DNA of 64,000 bases from Nocardioides anomalus (GTDB taxonomy: Bacteria; Actinomycetota; Actinomycetes; Propionibacteriales; Nocardioidaceae), in NCBI RefSeq assembly GCF_011046535.1, contig NZ_CP049257.1:1488001-1552000 (forward strand), written 5' to 3'. Shown here one piece after another: positions 43,830-53,990 of this stretch. Positions within the stretch are counted from its first letter, which is position 1. The number at the start of each line of letters is the position of its first letter. Under the pieces are notes generated by a model. It saw nothing but the letters and a program-made list of their open reading frames with translations. It had not been told where the DNA came from and searched no databases. The position numbers and the translations under genes are program-made.

Positions 43830-45572
43830 TCAGCCGTGCGCCCGCAGCACCTCGCCCGCGTGGACCGCTCGGGTCGCGGCCCCCCGGAACAGCACCAGCG
43901 CGAGCCCGCCGGCGAGGAGCGCGCACACCACGGCGCCGGCGAAGACGGTCTGCTCCTGGGCCACGCCCGCGGCCTTCTGGAGCTCGCGGTACGCCGAGCA
44001 CATGCGGGGCTCGCCGCAGACGTCGGACACCGTGTCGAGGGCGCCCTGCTCGGCGTAGTAGCGCCGCAGCCCGATCGTGGTCAGAGCGGAGATCCCGACC
44101 AGCATCCCGACCATCCGGGCCACGACGACCATCGCCGTGGAGACGCCGTGCACGTCGGGGTCGGTCGAGTCCAGTACCGCGGCGTTGACCGGGGCCAGCG
44201 CGAGCCCGAACCCGAAGCCGCAGACGATCAGCGCGACGTTGGACGAGAGGTGCTCCAGGGTGTCGGCGTCCCACTGCGTCATCAGACCGAAGCCGAGCGC
44301 CGAGAGCCCCATGCCGGCCGCGGCGACCGCCCCGGCGCTGCGGGTGCGGATGAGGTAGCCGCCCACCACCGCGCCCACCGGCAGCGCGACCAGGAAGCGG
44401 ACGAGCACGAGCGCGGCCATCAGCTGGGAGGTGCGGTACGTCGTGGTGCGGGCGAAGATCGGGATGTCGATGAGCGCCGCGATCAGGGCCGCACCGACGA
44501 AGAAGCTGACGACCACCGCACCCCACGCCGGCGTGCGCCGCAGCGCGCCGCGGGGGAGCAGGGGCGCCTCGGACCGACGCAGGTGGAACACGAAGGCGAC
44601 GGTGGCGAGGGCGGCGCCGAGGAGGTACCAGAGCCCCTGGTCGGAGAACACCTGCACCTGCGGGTCGGCGGTGGCGAAGGCCAGGATCACCCCGCCCAGG
44701 GCCACGGCCAGGAACAGCGCGCCGGTCAGGTCGGCCTCCCGGGCGTTGCGGCCCCACCCGGGCAGGTCGACCAGCGGCCGCCGGGCCGTGGCGCAGCGGA
44801 CCACGAAGAGTGCCAGCGCGACCATCGGCACCACGCCGACGGGCGTGAGCCAGCGGCCGTCGCCGGCGAAGGGGATGAAGTACTCGCCCCAGCGCAGGTC
44901 GCGGACCAGCTCGGCCGGGCGCAGGAAGACGATGGCGCCGGACACCAGGGTGACCAGGAGCAGCAGCGCGCCGAGCAGGTCCGGGCGCCCGCGCGCTCGG
45001 GCCGGGGCGCGGCCGCCGGTGGCGCGGAGGGCGGCGGCGAGGACCAGACCGGCGGCCAGGTTGACCGCGAAGATCGCGGGCCACGACGACACGGCGAGGA
45101 CGACCGCGCCGTACAGCGGGCCGAGGACCGAGCCGAGCTCCTGGACGGCCGAGACGACGCCGAGGGGTACGCCGCGGCGCTCGGCCGGGTAGAGGTCGGC
45201 GACCAGCGCGAGGGTGGCCGGCACGAGCCCGCCGCCGCCGACGCCCTGCAGGAAGCGGCCGGTGACCATGCTGGGCAGGTCGTAGGCCAACGCCGTGACC
45301 AGCGAGCCGACGGCGAACACCACGAGCGCGGCGGTGAGCACCGGCAGCCGGCCGCGCAGGTCGGCGATCCGCCCGATGAGCGGCAGCATCGCGACGTAGC
45401 CGAGCAGGAAGCCGGACACGATCGGGGCCGCGCGCTGGAGCTCCTCGATCGGGATGCCGACGCTGCCCATCATCTCGGGCAGGGCGAGCACGACGACGTA
45501 GGTGTCGGCGGCCGCGAAGGCCACCGCGACGGCGGCCAGGGTGAGCAGCAGCCGCGGCGACCGCCCGGTCAC
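43830..45572 (-). CDS. MFS exporter of the P55 (Rv1410c) type
   Basis: The 580-residue protein has about 14 membrane helices: LLLTLAAVAVAFAAADTYVV first, then motif A (LIGRIADLRGRLPVLTAAL), motif C-like VSAVQELGSVLGPLYGAVVL and a cytoplasmic C-terminus. The conserved Asp in helix 1 and the loop with PLLPRGALR fit drug:H+ antiporters. The gene upstream, 7 bases away, encodes an LprG-type lipoprotein. In mycobacteria LprG and P55 work together to export triacylglycerides and lipoglycans, and the same pairing suggests the same job here. Confidence 0.9.
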   Translation of the reverse strand: MTGRSPRLLLTLAAVAVAFAAADTYVVVLALPEMMGSVGIPIEELQRAAPIVSGFLLGYVAMLPLIGRIADLRGRLPVLTAALVVFAVGSLVTALAYDLPSMVTGRFLQGVGGGGLVPATLALVADLYPAERRGVPLGVVSAVQELGSVLGPLYGAVVLAVSSWPAIFAVNLAAGLVLAAALRATGGRAPARARGRPDLLGALLLLVTLVSGAIVFLRPAELVRDLRWGEYFIPFAGDGRWLTPVGVVPMVALALFVVRCATARRPLVDLPGWGRNAREADLTGALFLAVALGGVILAFATADPQVQVFSDQGLWYLLGAALATVAFVFHLRRSEAPLLPRGALRRTPAWGAVVVSFFVGAALIAALIDIPIFARTTTYRTSQLMAALVLVRFLVALPVGAVVGGYLIRTRSAGAVAAAGMGLSALGFGLMTQWDADTLEHLSSNVALIVCGFGFGLALAPVNAAVLDSTDPDVHGVSTAMVVVARMVGMLVGISALTTIGLRRYYAEQGALDTVSDVCGEPRMCSAYRELQKAAGVAQEQTVFAGAVVCALLAGGLALVLFRGAATRAVHAGEVLRAHG

Positions 45573-45579
45573 GGCACCG

Positions 45580-46314
45580 TCACGGCGCGGTGATCTGCTT
45601 CTCGGTGCCGTAGTCGTCGAGGGTCAGCGTGTAGGTGACCTCGCCGGCCTTCTCGCCGTAGAACGCGCCGGTCAGCACCGCCTGGCGCAGCTGGTCGTCG
45701 TTGCTGATCGTGTAGGTGAAGTCGAAGTCGCCCGCGGCGTCGGGGATGAGCGCGGCGACGGCGTCGCTGGGGACGGTGCCGGTGTACTCGGTGAGGATCT
45801 CCTTGTTGTCCGACCCGCCGCGGACCTGGTCGCCGGCCTTGGCGTCGGTGGCCTGGGCCAGCAGCCCGGAGAACCCGCCGTCGGGGTCCATGAGCTTCGC
45901 CGGGTCGGGGGCGCCGTAGTCGGCCGGGTCGATCTCGGTCCAGTCGGGGAGGAGCAGCGAGTTCTTGGCGTAGGTCGTGCCACCCACCGCGATGACGTCA
46001 GCGGTGGCCGGCAGGCCGTTGACGCTGAGGTCGAAGCTGCCCTCGAACGCCGAGGGGTGCACGCCGGTGCCCTCGGCCGAGCTGATGCCGGTCACGCCGT
46101 CGGGCAGGTTCTTCGTCGACAGCGTGATGGCCACGCCGGTGGTGTCGTCGAGGTTCTTCTTCGCGGCGGCGAGGACCTCGGCGGGACTGGCCTGGCTGCC
46201 CCCGTCACCGCCCCCGCTGCCCCCGCTGCCGGAGTCGTCGCCGCTGCACGCGGTCACCGTGAGGGCGAGGGCGAGCACGAGCGGGGCGGCCAGCCGGCGC
46301 GCAGGTCGCTTCAC
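45580..46314 (-). CDS. lprG: LppX/LprAFG-family lipoprotein (LprG-like)
   Basis: The 244-residue protein has a lipoprotein signal (LAAPLVLALALTVTACSGDD, lipobox Cys near residue 23), a Gly/Ser linker and an LppX_LprAFG domain: EVLAAAKKNLDDTTGVAITL, GSFDLSVNGLPATADVIAVG and AGDFDFTYTISNDDQLRQAV. The fold has a large hydrophobic cavity for acylated lipids. It starts at GTG 46314 with AAGGCT 6 bases upstream and stands first in the lprG-p55 operon. Symbol by synteny with mycobacteria. Confidence 0.9.
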   Translation of the reverse strand: MKRPARRLAAPLVLALALTVTACSGDDSGSGGSGGGDGGSQASPAEVLAAAKKNLDDTTGVAITLSTKNLPDGVTGISSAEGTGVHPSAFEGSFDLSVNGLPATADVIAVGGTTYAKNSLLLPDWTEIDPADYGAPDPAKLMDPDGGFSGLLAQATDAKAGDQVRGGSDNKEILTEYTGTVPSDAVAALIPDAAGDFDFTYTISNDDQLRQAVLTGAFYGEKAGEVTYTLTLDDYGTEKQITAP

Positions 46315-46318
46315 GCCC

Positions 46319-48805
46319 TCAGCCTTGCACACCCTCGTCCGCGCCGAAGCGCGCCAGTCGCGCGCCGACCGGACCCGCCACGGCGGCGATCGCCTGGCTG
46401 CCGGGCAGGCCCGAGCCGTCCCGCTTGCCGGTGGCCTCGGGCAGCTCGACGGGCGCCCCGCTCGCGGCCGCCGCGCGGGCCGGCGCGTCGCCGGCCCAGG
46501 CCGTCACCAGGGTGTCCTCGCCCTTGAGGAAGCGGTGGGAGCGCACGCCGCCGGTCGCGCGGCCCTTGCCGGGGTACTCGGCGAACGGCGTCACCTTGAC
46601 CGCGCCGGCCTCGGTGCCAGGGAGGGCGGTGGACGAGCCGCTTGCGGTGACCACGACGTTCTCCGCGCCGGCCTCCAGCACGCCGAACCACACCACGCGC
46701 TCGCCGCCGGTCACCCGGACGCCGGCGATGCCGCCGCCCGAGCGGCCCTGCGGCCGGACCGCGTCGGCGCCGAAGTGCAGCAGCTGGGCGTCGCTGGTGA
46801 TGAAGCACAGCGTCTCGGTCCCGGTGGCCAGCTCGGCCGCGCCGACGACCTCGTCGCCGTCGTCGAGCCGGATGACCTCCCACTCGTCCTTGCCCAGCAC
46901 CTCGGGGTTGACCCGCTTGACCACGCCCGACCGGGTCCCCAGGGCCAGGCCCGGCCCGTCGGAGGCCAGCCGACTCAGGGCCAGCGCCCGCTCGCCCGGC
47001 TCGAGGGAGACCAGCTCGCTCAGCGGGAAGCCGCCCTGGAGGTTGGGGTCGTTGGCGCTCGCCGGCAGCGCCGGCAGGTCCAGCACGCTCACCTTCACCA
47101 GCCGGCCCCGGCTGGTCAGCAGCCCGACCTCGCCGCGCGCCGTGGTCGGCACCGCACTGACCACCACGTCGTGGTTGGCCCGGCCGCCGCCCTCGCCGAC
47201 CGGCTCGCTGCTCGACGTGCGCGCGAGCAGACCGGAGGAGGACAGGAAGGCGAAGCACGGGTCGTCGGCCACCTCCAGCGGCGCGGCGGCCGCGGTGACG
47301 GTGGTCCCGGCGGACTCGAGCAGGACCGTGCGGCGCGGGGTGCCGTAGGTCTTGGCCACCTCGGCCAGCTCGTCGGAGACCACCTTCTTGAGCAGCGCCT
47401 CGTCCGCGAGGATCGCCTCGAGCTCCTCGATCTCGCGGCGCAGGGTCTCCTGCTCCTTCTCCAGCTCGATCCGGCTGAAGCGCGTCAGGCGCCGCAGCTG
47501 CATCTCGAGGATGTAGTTGGTCTGCGCCTCGCTCAGGTCGAAGACGCTCATCAGCCGCTCGCGCGCCGTGGCCGCGTCGTCGCTGGTCCGGATGACCTGG
47601 ATGACCTCGTCGATGTCGACCAGCGCGATCAGCAGGCCGTCGACCAGGTGCAGTCGCTCGGCCTTCTTGTCGCGGCGGTACTGCGTCCGGCGGCGCACCA
47701 CGTCGTAGCGGTGGCCGAGGAAGACCTCGAGCAGCTCCTTGAGCCCCAGCGTCCGTGGCTGCCCGTCGACCAGGCACACGTTGTTGATGCCGAAGGACTC
47801 CTCCATCGGGGTCAGCTTGTAGAGCTGCTCCAGGATCGCCTCGGGCACGAAGCCGTTCTTGACCTCGATGACCAGGCGGGTGCCGTGGGTCATGTCGGTG
47901 AGGTCCTTGACGTCGGCGATGCCCTGGAGCTTCTTGCCCTGGACCAGGACCTTGATCCGCTCGACGATCTTCTCCAGGCCCACGGCGTACGGCAGCTCGG
48001 TCACCACGATGCCCTTGCGCCGGCCCACGGCCTCCACGCGCGCGGTCGCCCGCATCCGGAACGAGCCCCGCCCCGACACGTAGGCGTCGCGGATGCCGTC
48101 CAGGCCGATGATCTTGCCGCCCGTCGGCAGGTCCGGGCCCGGGATGAACCGCATCAGCCCGTCCACGTCGGTGCCCGGGTGCACGATCAGGTGCCGCAGC
48201 GCCTGGACCACCTCGACCAGGTTGTGCGGCGCCATGTTGGTGGCCATGCCCACCGCGATGCCGGTCGTGCCGTTGACCACCAGGTTGGGCAGCGCGGCGG
48301 GCAGGACCACCGGCTCCCGCTCGCGCGAGTCGTAGTTGGGCTTCCAGTCGACCGTGTCCTCGTCGATCGACGCCGTCATCGCCACCGCCGGCGGCGCCAT
48401 CCGGCACTCGGTGTAGCGCATCGCCGCCGGCGAGTCGTCCGGCGACCCGAAGTTGCCGTGCCCGTCCACCATCGGCACCCGCATCGCCCACGGTTGGGCC
48501 ATCCGGACCAGCGCGTCGTAGATCGCCCCGTCGCCGTGCGGGTGCAGCCGGCCCATGACCTCGCCGACGACGCGGGCCGACTTGACGTGGCCGCGGTCCG
48601 GGAAGAGCCGCATGTCGTTCATCGTGTAGAGGATCCGCCGCTGCACCGGCTTGAGGCCGTCGCGTGCGTCCGGCAGGGCACGGGAGTAGATGACCGAGTA
48701 GGCGTACTCCAGGAACGACGACTCCATCTCCTGGCGGATGTCGGTGTCGAGGATGTGCTCCTCGAAGTCGTCGGGGACCTCCTGGGGGGTGTTGCGGCGG
48801 GGCAT
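46319..48805 (-). CDS. parC: DNA topoisomerase IV subunit A (GyrA/ParC type)
   Basis: The 828-residue protein has the breakage-reunion domain: [39 protein letters not shown] and the catalytic Tyr131 in [10 protein letters not shown], then a coiled-coil tower and a six-bladed C-terminal domain (from about residue 500). The GyrA-box (QRRGGRG-type) is not evident, which separates it from gyrase A. With ParE (39.2-41.3 kb) it makes topoisomerase IV. It ends 4 bases before the lprG start. The 631 bases upstream of its ATG contain two long inverted repeats. Confidence 0.92.
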   Translation of the reverse strand: MPRRNTPQEVPDDFEEHILDTDIRQEMESSFLEYAYSVIYSRALPDARDGLKPVQRRILYTMNDMRLFPDRGHVKSARVVGEVMGRLHPHGDGAIYDALVRMAQPWAMRVPMVDGHGNFGSPDDSPAAMRYTECRMAPPAVAMTASIDEDTVDWKPNYDSREREPVVLPAALPNLVVNGTTGIAVGMATNMAPHNLVEVVQALRHLIVHPGTDVDGLMRFIPGPDLPTGGKIIGLDGIRDAYVSGRGSFRMRATARVEAVGRRKGIVVTELPYAVGLEKIVERIKVLVQGKKLQGIADVKDLTDMTHGTRLVIEVKNGFVPEAILEQLYKLTPMEESFGINNVCLVDGQPRTLGLKELLEVFLGHRYDVVRRRTQYRRDKKAERLHLVDGLLIALVDIDEVIQVIRTSDDAATARERLMSVFDLSEAQTNYILEMQLRRLTRFSRIELEKEQETLRREIEELEAILADEALLKKVVSDELAEVAKTYGTPRRTVLLESAGTTVTAAAAPLEVADDPCFAFLSSSGLLARTSSSEPVGEGGGRANHDVVVSAVPTTARGEVGLLTSRGRLVKVSVLDLPALPASANDPNLQGGFPLSELVSLEPGERALALSRLASDGPGLALGTRSGVVKRVNPEVLGKDEWEVIRLDDGDEVVGAAELATGTETLCFITSDAQLLHFGADAVRPQGRSGGGIAGVRVTGGERVVWFGVLEAGAENVVVTASGSSTALPGTEAGAVKVTPFAEYPGKGRATGGVRSHRFLKGEDTLVTAWAGDAPARAAAASGAPVELPEATGKRDGSGLPGSQAIAAVAGPVGARLARFGADEGVQG

Positions 48806-49436
48806 GGAGTCATCTTCTCCCGGGGGGTTGCATGAGGGTTGGGCGGCGCGCCGCTTCGCGGTTGGGGTTGCTGGACTGGGGGCTGCGGCTCGTGGTGCGG
48901 GCTCTCGGGTCCGGCCGCCTGTGGACTGACCCGGCCCCCGCCGGACCGCGACCCCCTCACCGAACGCAACCGACGCCGTGTTGCACGCGACTGCTCCCAG
49001 CGTGGTTGCGTCCGGTATGCGTGCCCCACGCCGCGGGTCTAGCGTTCGGCGAGGGGGCTGCGGTCCGGCGGGGGCCGGGTCAGCCCACAGGCGGCCTGGT
49101 CTGGCGGCGGCACCCTCGCCTTCGCCTTCACGTGGGTGGGTGGGGTGCGGTTCGGGTTTTCGCAGATCGGGAACGCAAGCGTGGCCGCCAGAGGCGGCCG
49201 CGCATTGCGGGCGGGGCGTGCCCCGCCCTTGAGCGCGTCTTACCGCCCCGACCGGGTCCCGCTGTCAAGGACGAACTCCCGATGGCCGAAGGCCCCCGCA
49301 GTTCGCCGCTTGCGGCGCCGAAGGCGTCCTTGACAGCGGGAGTCGGGGTGGTAAGCGCGCGGCCGCTACGCAATTGGTCCCGTCGAGGACGAGAACGACA
49401 CCGGTCCAGCGGGAGCCAGAGAAACCCGGAGAAGAC
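48806..49436. repeat. Palindrome-rich non-coding region upstream of parC
   Basis: No convincing gene is found. 48913-48967 and 49042-49096 are 55-base arms of an inverted repeat with four mismatches, separated by 74 bases; CGCAACC/GGTTGCG pair inside. A second inverted repeat has perfect 17-base arms (49257-49273 and 49325-49341, TCCCGCTGTCAAGGACG) extended outward by a 13-of-14 match (49239-49252 and 49342-49355). GCGGGGC-GT-GCCCCGC (49211-49226) lies between them. The arms hold CTGTGG/CCACAG motifs like those after pxpA. Confidence 0.75.
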
Positions 49437-50207
49437 CTAAGCGATCGTCATGCCCCCGTCGACCGCCAGCGTCTGGCCCGTGATGTACGCCGCGGCGTCG
49501 GAGGCCAGGAAGACCACCGTCGCCGCGAGCTCCGCCGGGTCGCCCTTGCGGCCGGCGGGGATGCGGTGGAGCTGGGCGTCGAGGTAGCCCTCGGGGTAGG
49601 CGTCGGTCATCTCGGACTCGAAGAAGCCCGGCGCCAGCGCGTTGACGCGGATGCCCTTGCGGCCGGTCCACTGCTGGGCCAGGTCGCGGGTGAGGCCGAT
49701 CAGGGCGGCCTTGGAGGCGCTGTACGCCGCCTGGGGGAGGCCGCCGGTGGTGAGGCCGAGGACCGAGCTGATGTTGATGATGCTCGAGCCCGGCGGCATG
49801 ACGCGGCCGCAGGCCTGGGCCATCCAGTAGCAGCCGTTGAGGTTGACGTCGATGACCTGGCGGAACTGCTCGGGGGTCTCGCGGGTGGCGGGGACGGCGG
49901 TGCCGATGCCGGCGTTGTTGACCAGCACGTCGACGTGGCCGAACTCCTCGACGGCCAGGGCGACCAGGTCGGTGCAGGACTGCGGGTCGGACACGTCGGT
50001 GCCGTGGGTGAGGGCGCGGCGGCCGGCGGCGGTGACGAGCTCGGCGGTCGACTCGAGGCGGTCCACGCGGCGGGCGCCGAGGGCGACGTCGGCGCCGGCT
50101 TCGGCGAGGGCCTGGGCGAAGGCGACGCCGAGACCGCTCGAGGCGCCGGTCACGACCGCGACCTTGCCGTCGAGCCGGAACCGGTCGAGGACGGGGGTGG
50201 AGGGCAT
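49437..50207 (-). CDS. Short-chain dehydrogenase/reductase (FabG-like)
   Basis: The 256-residue enzyme has the cofactor loop VAVVTGASSGLGVAFAQAL, NNAGIG, the catalytic Ser in INISSVLGL and YSASKAALIG with Tyr and Lys, and ends VDGGMTIA, as classical FabG-like SDRs do. The substrate is unknown. TAGGCT lies 7 bases before ATG 50207, and its -10 overlaps that of the divergent gene at 50231, so the pair shares one minimal promoter region of 23 bases. Confidence 0.93.
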   Translation of the reverse strand: MPSTPVLDRFRLDGKVAVVTGASSGLGVAFAQALAEAGADVALGARRVDRLESTAELVTAAGRRALTHGTDVSDPQSCTDLVALAVEEFGHVDVLVNNAGIGTAVPATRETPEQFRQVIDVNLNGCYWMAQACGRVMPPGSSIINISSVLGLTTGGLPQAAYSASKAALIGLTRDLAQQWTGRKGIRVNALAPGFFESEMTDAYPEGYLDAQLHRIPAGRKGDPAELAATVVFLASDAAAYITGQTLAVDGGMTIA

Positions 50208-50230
50208 GGCGCGGAGCCTAGTGTGAGGCC
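50208..50230. promoter_or_regulatory. Overlapping divergent leaderless promoters
   Basis: Minus-strand TAGGCT (50220-50215) precedes ATG 50207 by 7 bases; plus-strand TAGTGT (50219-50224) precedes ATG 50231 by 6. The two -10 hexamers share the TA at 50219-50220. Each gene's -35 must then lie inside the other's coding sequence. Confidence 0.65.
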
Positions 50231-50581
50231 ATGCAGCCCCAGCGCGGCCAGGTCGTCACCGTCTTCCGGAGCCGGCTGCGTCGAGACGAGCGGGCGCTCG
50301 CGGCGTACGCCGACCACGCGGCGCGGATGAGCGAGCTGGCGCGGGCGGTGCCCGGGTACGTCGAGCACAAGGTGTTCACCGCCGAGGACGGCGAGCGGGT
50401 CACGCTGGTGACCTTCGCGGACCGCGAGGGCCACGAGACCTGGGCGCGGGACCCGGAGCACCGGGAGGCGCAGCGGGCGGGGGTCCGGGAGTACTACGAG
50501 GAGTACTCCATCAGCGTCGGCGCGGTCGAGCGGGCCAGCTCATGGGCCCGGGACGGGCGGGCGGAGGCCACCGGGGGGTAG
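50231..50581 (+). CDS. Antibiotic biosynthesis monooxygenase (ABM)-fold protein
   Basis: The 116-residue protein has VVTVFRSRLRRDERALAAYADHA, then VPGYVEHKVFTAEDGERVTLVTFAD and HETWARDPEHREAQRAGV, the order of strands and helices in ABM-domain proteins (dimeric alpha/beta barrel). Such proteins bind aromatic or haem-like ligands or act as small monooxygenases; the ligand is unknown. Its start is 23 bases from that of the divergent SDR. Confidence 0.82.
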   Translation: MQPQRGQVVTVFRSRLRRDERALAAYADHAARMSELARAVPGYVEHKVFTAEDGERVTLVTFADREGHETWARDPEHREAQRAGVREYYEEYSISVGAVERASSWARDGRAEATGG

Positions 50582-50642
50582 TGGTCCCCGCCGCGCCGCG
50601 GTCCCGGACTTTTCTCGTGGGGCTCCACGTTCCCTCTCGTCT

Positions 50643-50676
50643 GGACAAGTGTCAAGGATTGTCTTGACAACTGTCC
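50643..50676. promoter_or_regulatory. Inverted repeat, candidate operator of the TetR gene
   Basis: GGACAAGTGTCAAG (50643-50656) and CTTGACAACTGTCC (50663-50676) are 14-base arms with two mismatches and a six-base spacer. TTGACA, a consensus -35, occurs in the right arm (50664-50669) and, on the minus strand, in the left. No good -10 follows at 17 bases, so the promoter position is unclear. Confidence 0.5.
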
Positions 50677-50721
50677 GGATCGGTCTGGACCCCTCGGCGC
50701 CCCGGCTGCGACCATGGACCG

Positions 50722-51354
50722 GTGATCCCGTCCACTGGTTCTCGGCGCACGCCTGCGGACCGTCACGACGACCGCCGCCAGGAGCTGGCCGAGTCCGCCC
50801 TGCTCACCCTGGGGGAGCTGGGCTACGCCCGGACCAGCCTGCGCGACATCGCCGGCAACTCGCCGTTCAGCCACGGGGTCCTGCACTACTACTTCGCCGA
50901 CAAGCTCGAGCTGGTGCTCTACAGCATCACGCACTACAAGAAGGTGTGCGCGCGTCGCTATGACGGCGTGGTGGCGTCGGCGACGACCGAGGCCGAGCTG
51001 CTCGACGGGTTCGCCGAGAAGCTGGTCGAGACGATCAGCACCGAGGCCCCGATGCACCGCCTCTGGTACGACCTGCGCGTGCAGAGCATGTTCGACGCCC
51101 GCCTGCGCGAGACCGTGCTGGTCATCGACGGCTGGCTGCGCGACATGTGCTGGCGCGTCGTGACCCGCTACTCCGAGCTGGCCGACCGCGAGGTCGCGCT
51201 CGACCCCGACTCGACGTACGCCGTGCTGGACGGGGTCTTCCAGGCCGCGCTGCTCGGCCACGTGACCGGCGACGAGCAGGCCCTGCCCCGCCTCGTGGGC
51301 CAGGTGCACGGTCTGCTCCCGATGACCCTCAGCCCGCTGCCCCGCACGGTCTGA
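50722..51354 (+). CDS. TetR-family transcriptional regulator
   Basis: The 210-residue protein has the TetR domain (ELAESALLTLGELGYARTSL ... SHGVLHYYFADKLELVLYSI) and a long C-terminal ligand domain (APMHRLWYDLRVQSMFDARL). The His-rich turn HGVLHYYF replaces the usual S-x-LYxHF. A near-perfect inverted repeat 45-80 bases upstream points to autoregulation. GTG 50722 is used. Target genes may be the ABM/SDR pair, but no matching repeat is seen there. Confidence 0.87.
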   Translation: MIPSTGSRRTPADRHDDRRQELAESALLTLGELGYARTSLRDIAGNSPFSHGVLHYYFADKLELVLYSITHYKKVCARRYDGVVASATTEAELLDGFAEKLVETISTEAPMHRLWYDLRVQSMFDARLRETVLVIDGWLRDMCWRVVTRYSELADREVALDPDSTYAVLDGVFQAALLGHVTGDEQALPRLVGQVHGLLPMTLSPLPRTV

Positions 51355-51387
51355 GCAGACCCCACCCGCCTCCGGTAGGCTTGTCCC

Positions 51388-51423
51388 GTGGCCAGGACCC
51401 TGCTCCTTACCCAGCCGCGTTGA
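51388..51423 (+). CDS. leuS leader peptide with three Leu codons
   Basis: GTG 51388 to TGA 51423 encodes MARTLLLTQPR; codons 5-7 are CTG CTC CTT. TAGGCT (51376-51381) lies 6 bases before GTG, so the leader peptide itself starts a leaderless transcript. A hairpin terminator with a T5 tract follows and leuS begins 83 bases downstream. This is the classical arrangement for leucine-dependent transcription attenuation: slow decoding of the Leu codons when charged tRNA-Leu is scarce should favour read-through. Leader-peptide attenuation of leucine genes is known in actinobacteria. Confidence 0.85.
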   Translation: MARTLLLTQPR

Positions 51424-51471
51424 CCACGCACTGACGTCGACGCGGCCGCCCCTCTGCCCGAGGGGCTTTTT
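51414..51471 (+). terminator. Attenuator: pause stem and rho-independent terminator before leuS
   Basis: GCCCCTC (51448-51454) pairs with GAGGGGC (51460-51466) across TGCCC, followed by TTTTT (51467-51471): an intrinsic terminator. An earlier stem, GCCGCGT (51414-51420) with ACGCGGC (51440-51446), involves the last codons of the leader peptide and would be disrupted or freed by ribosome position. Its end touches the terminator, so the two structures can influence each other. Confidence 0.85.
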
Positions 51472-51506
51472 CATGCCCGGGACCAGGATCCAGAAGAGGA
51501 ACGACG

Positions 51507-53987
<2,481 letters not shown>

Positions 53988-53990
53988 CTC

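Noticed and set aside
48832..49440. A 202-residue plus-strand protein
   Set aside because: It spans two long inverted repeats, lacks the third-position bias of nearby genes and has no recognisable domain.
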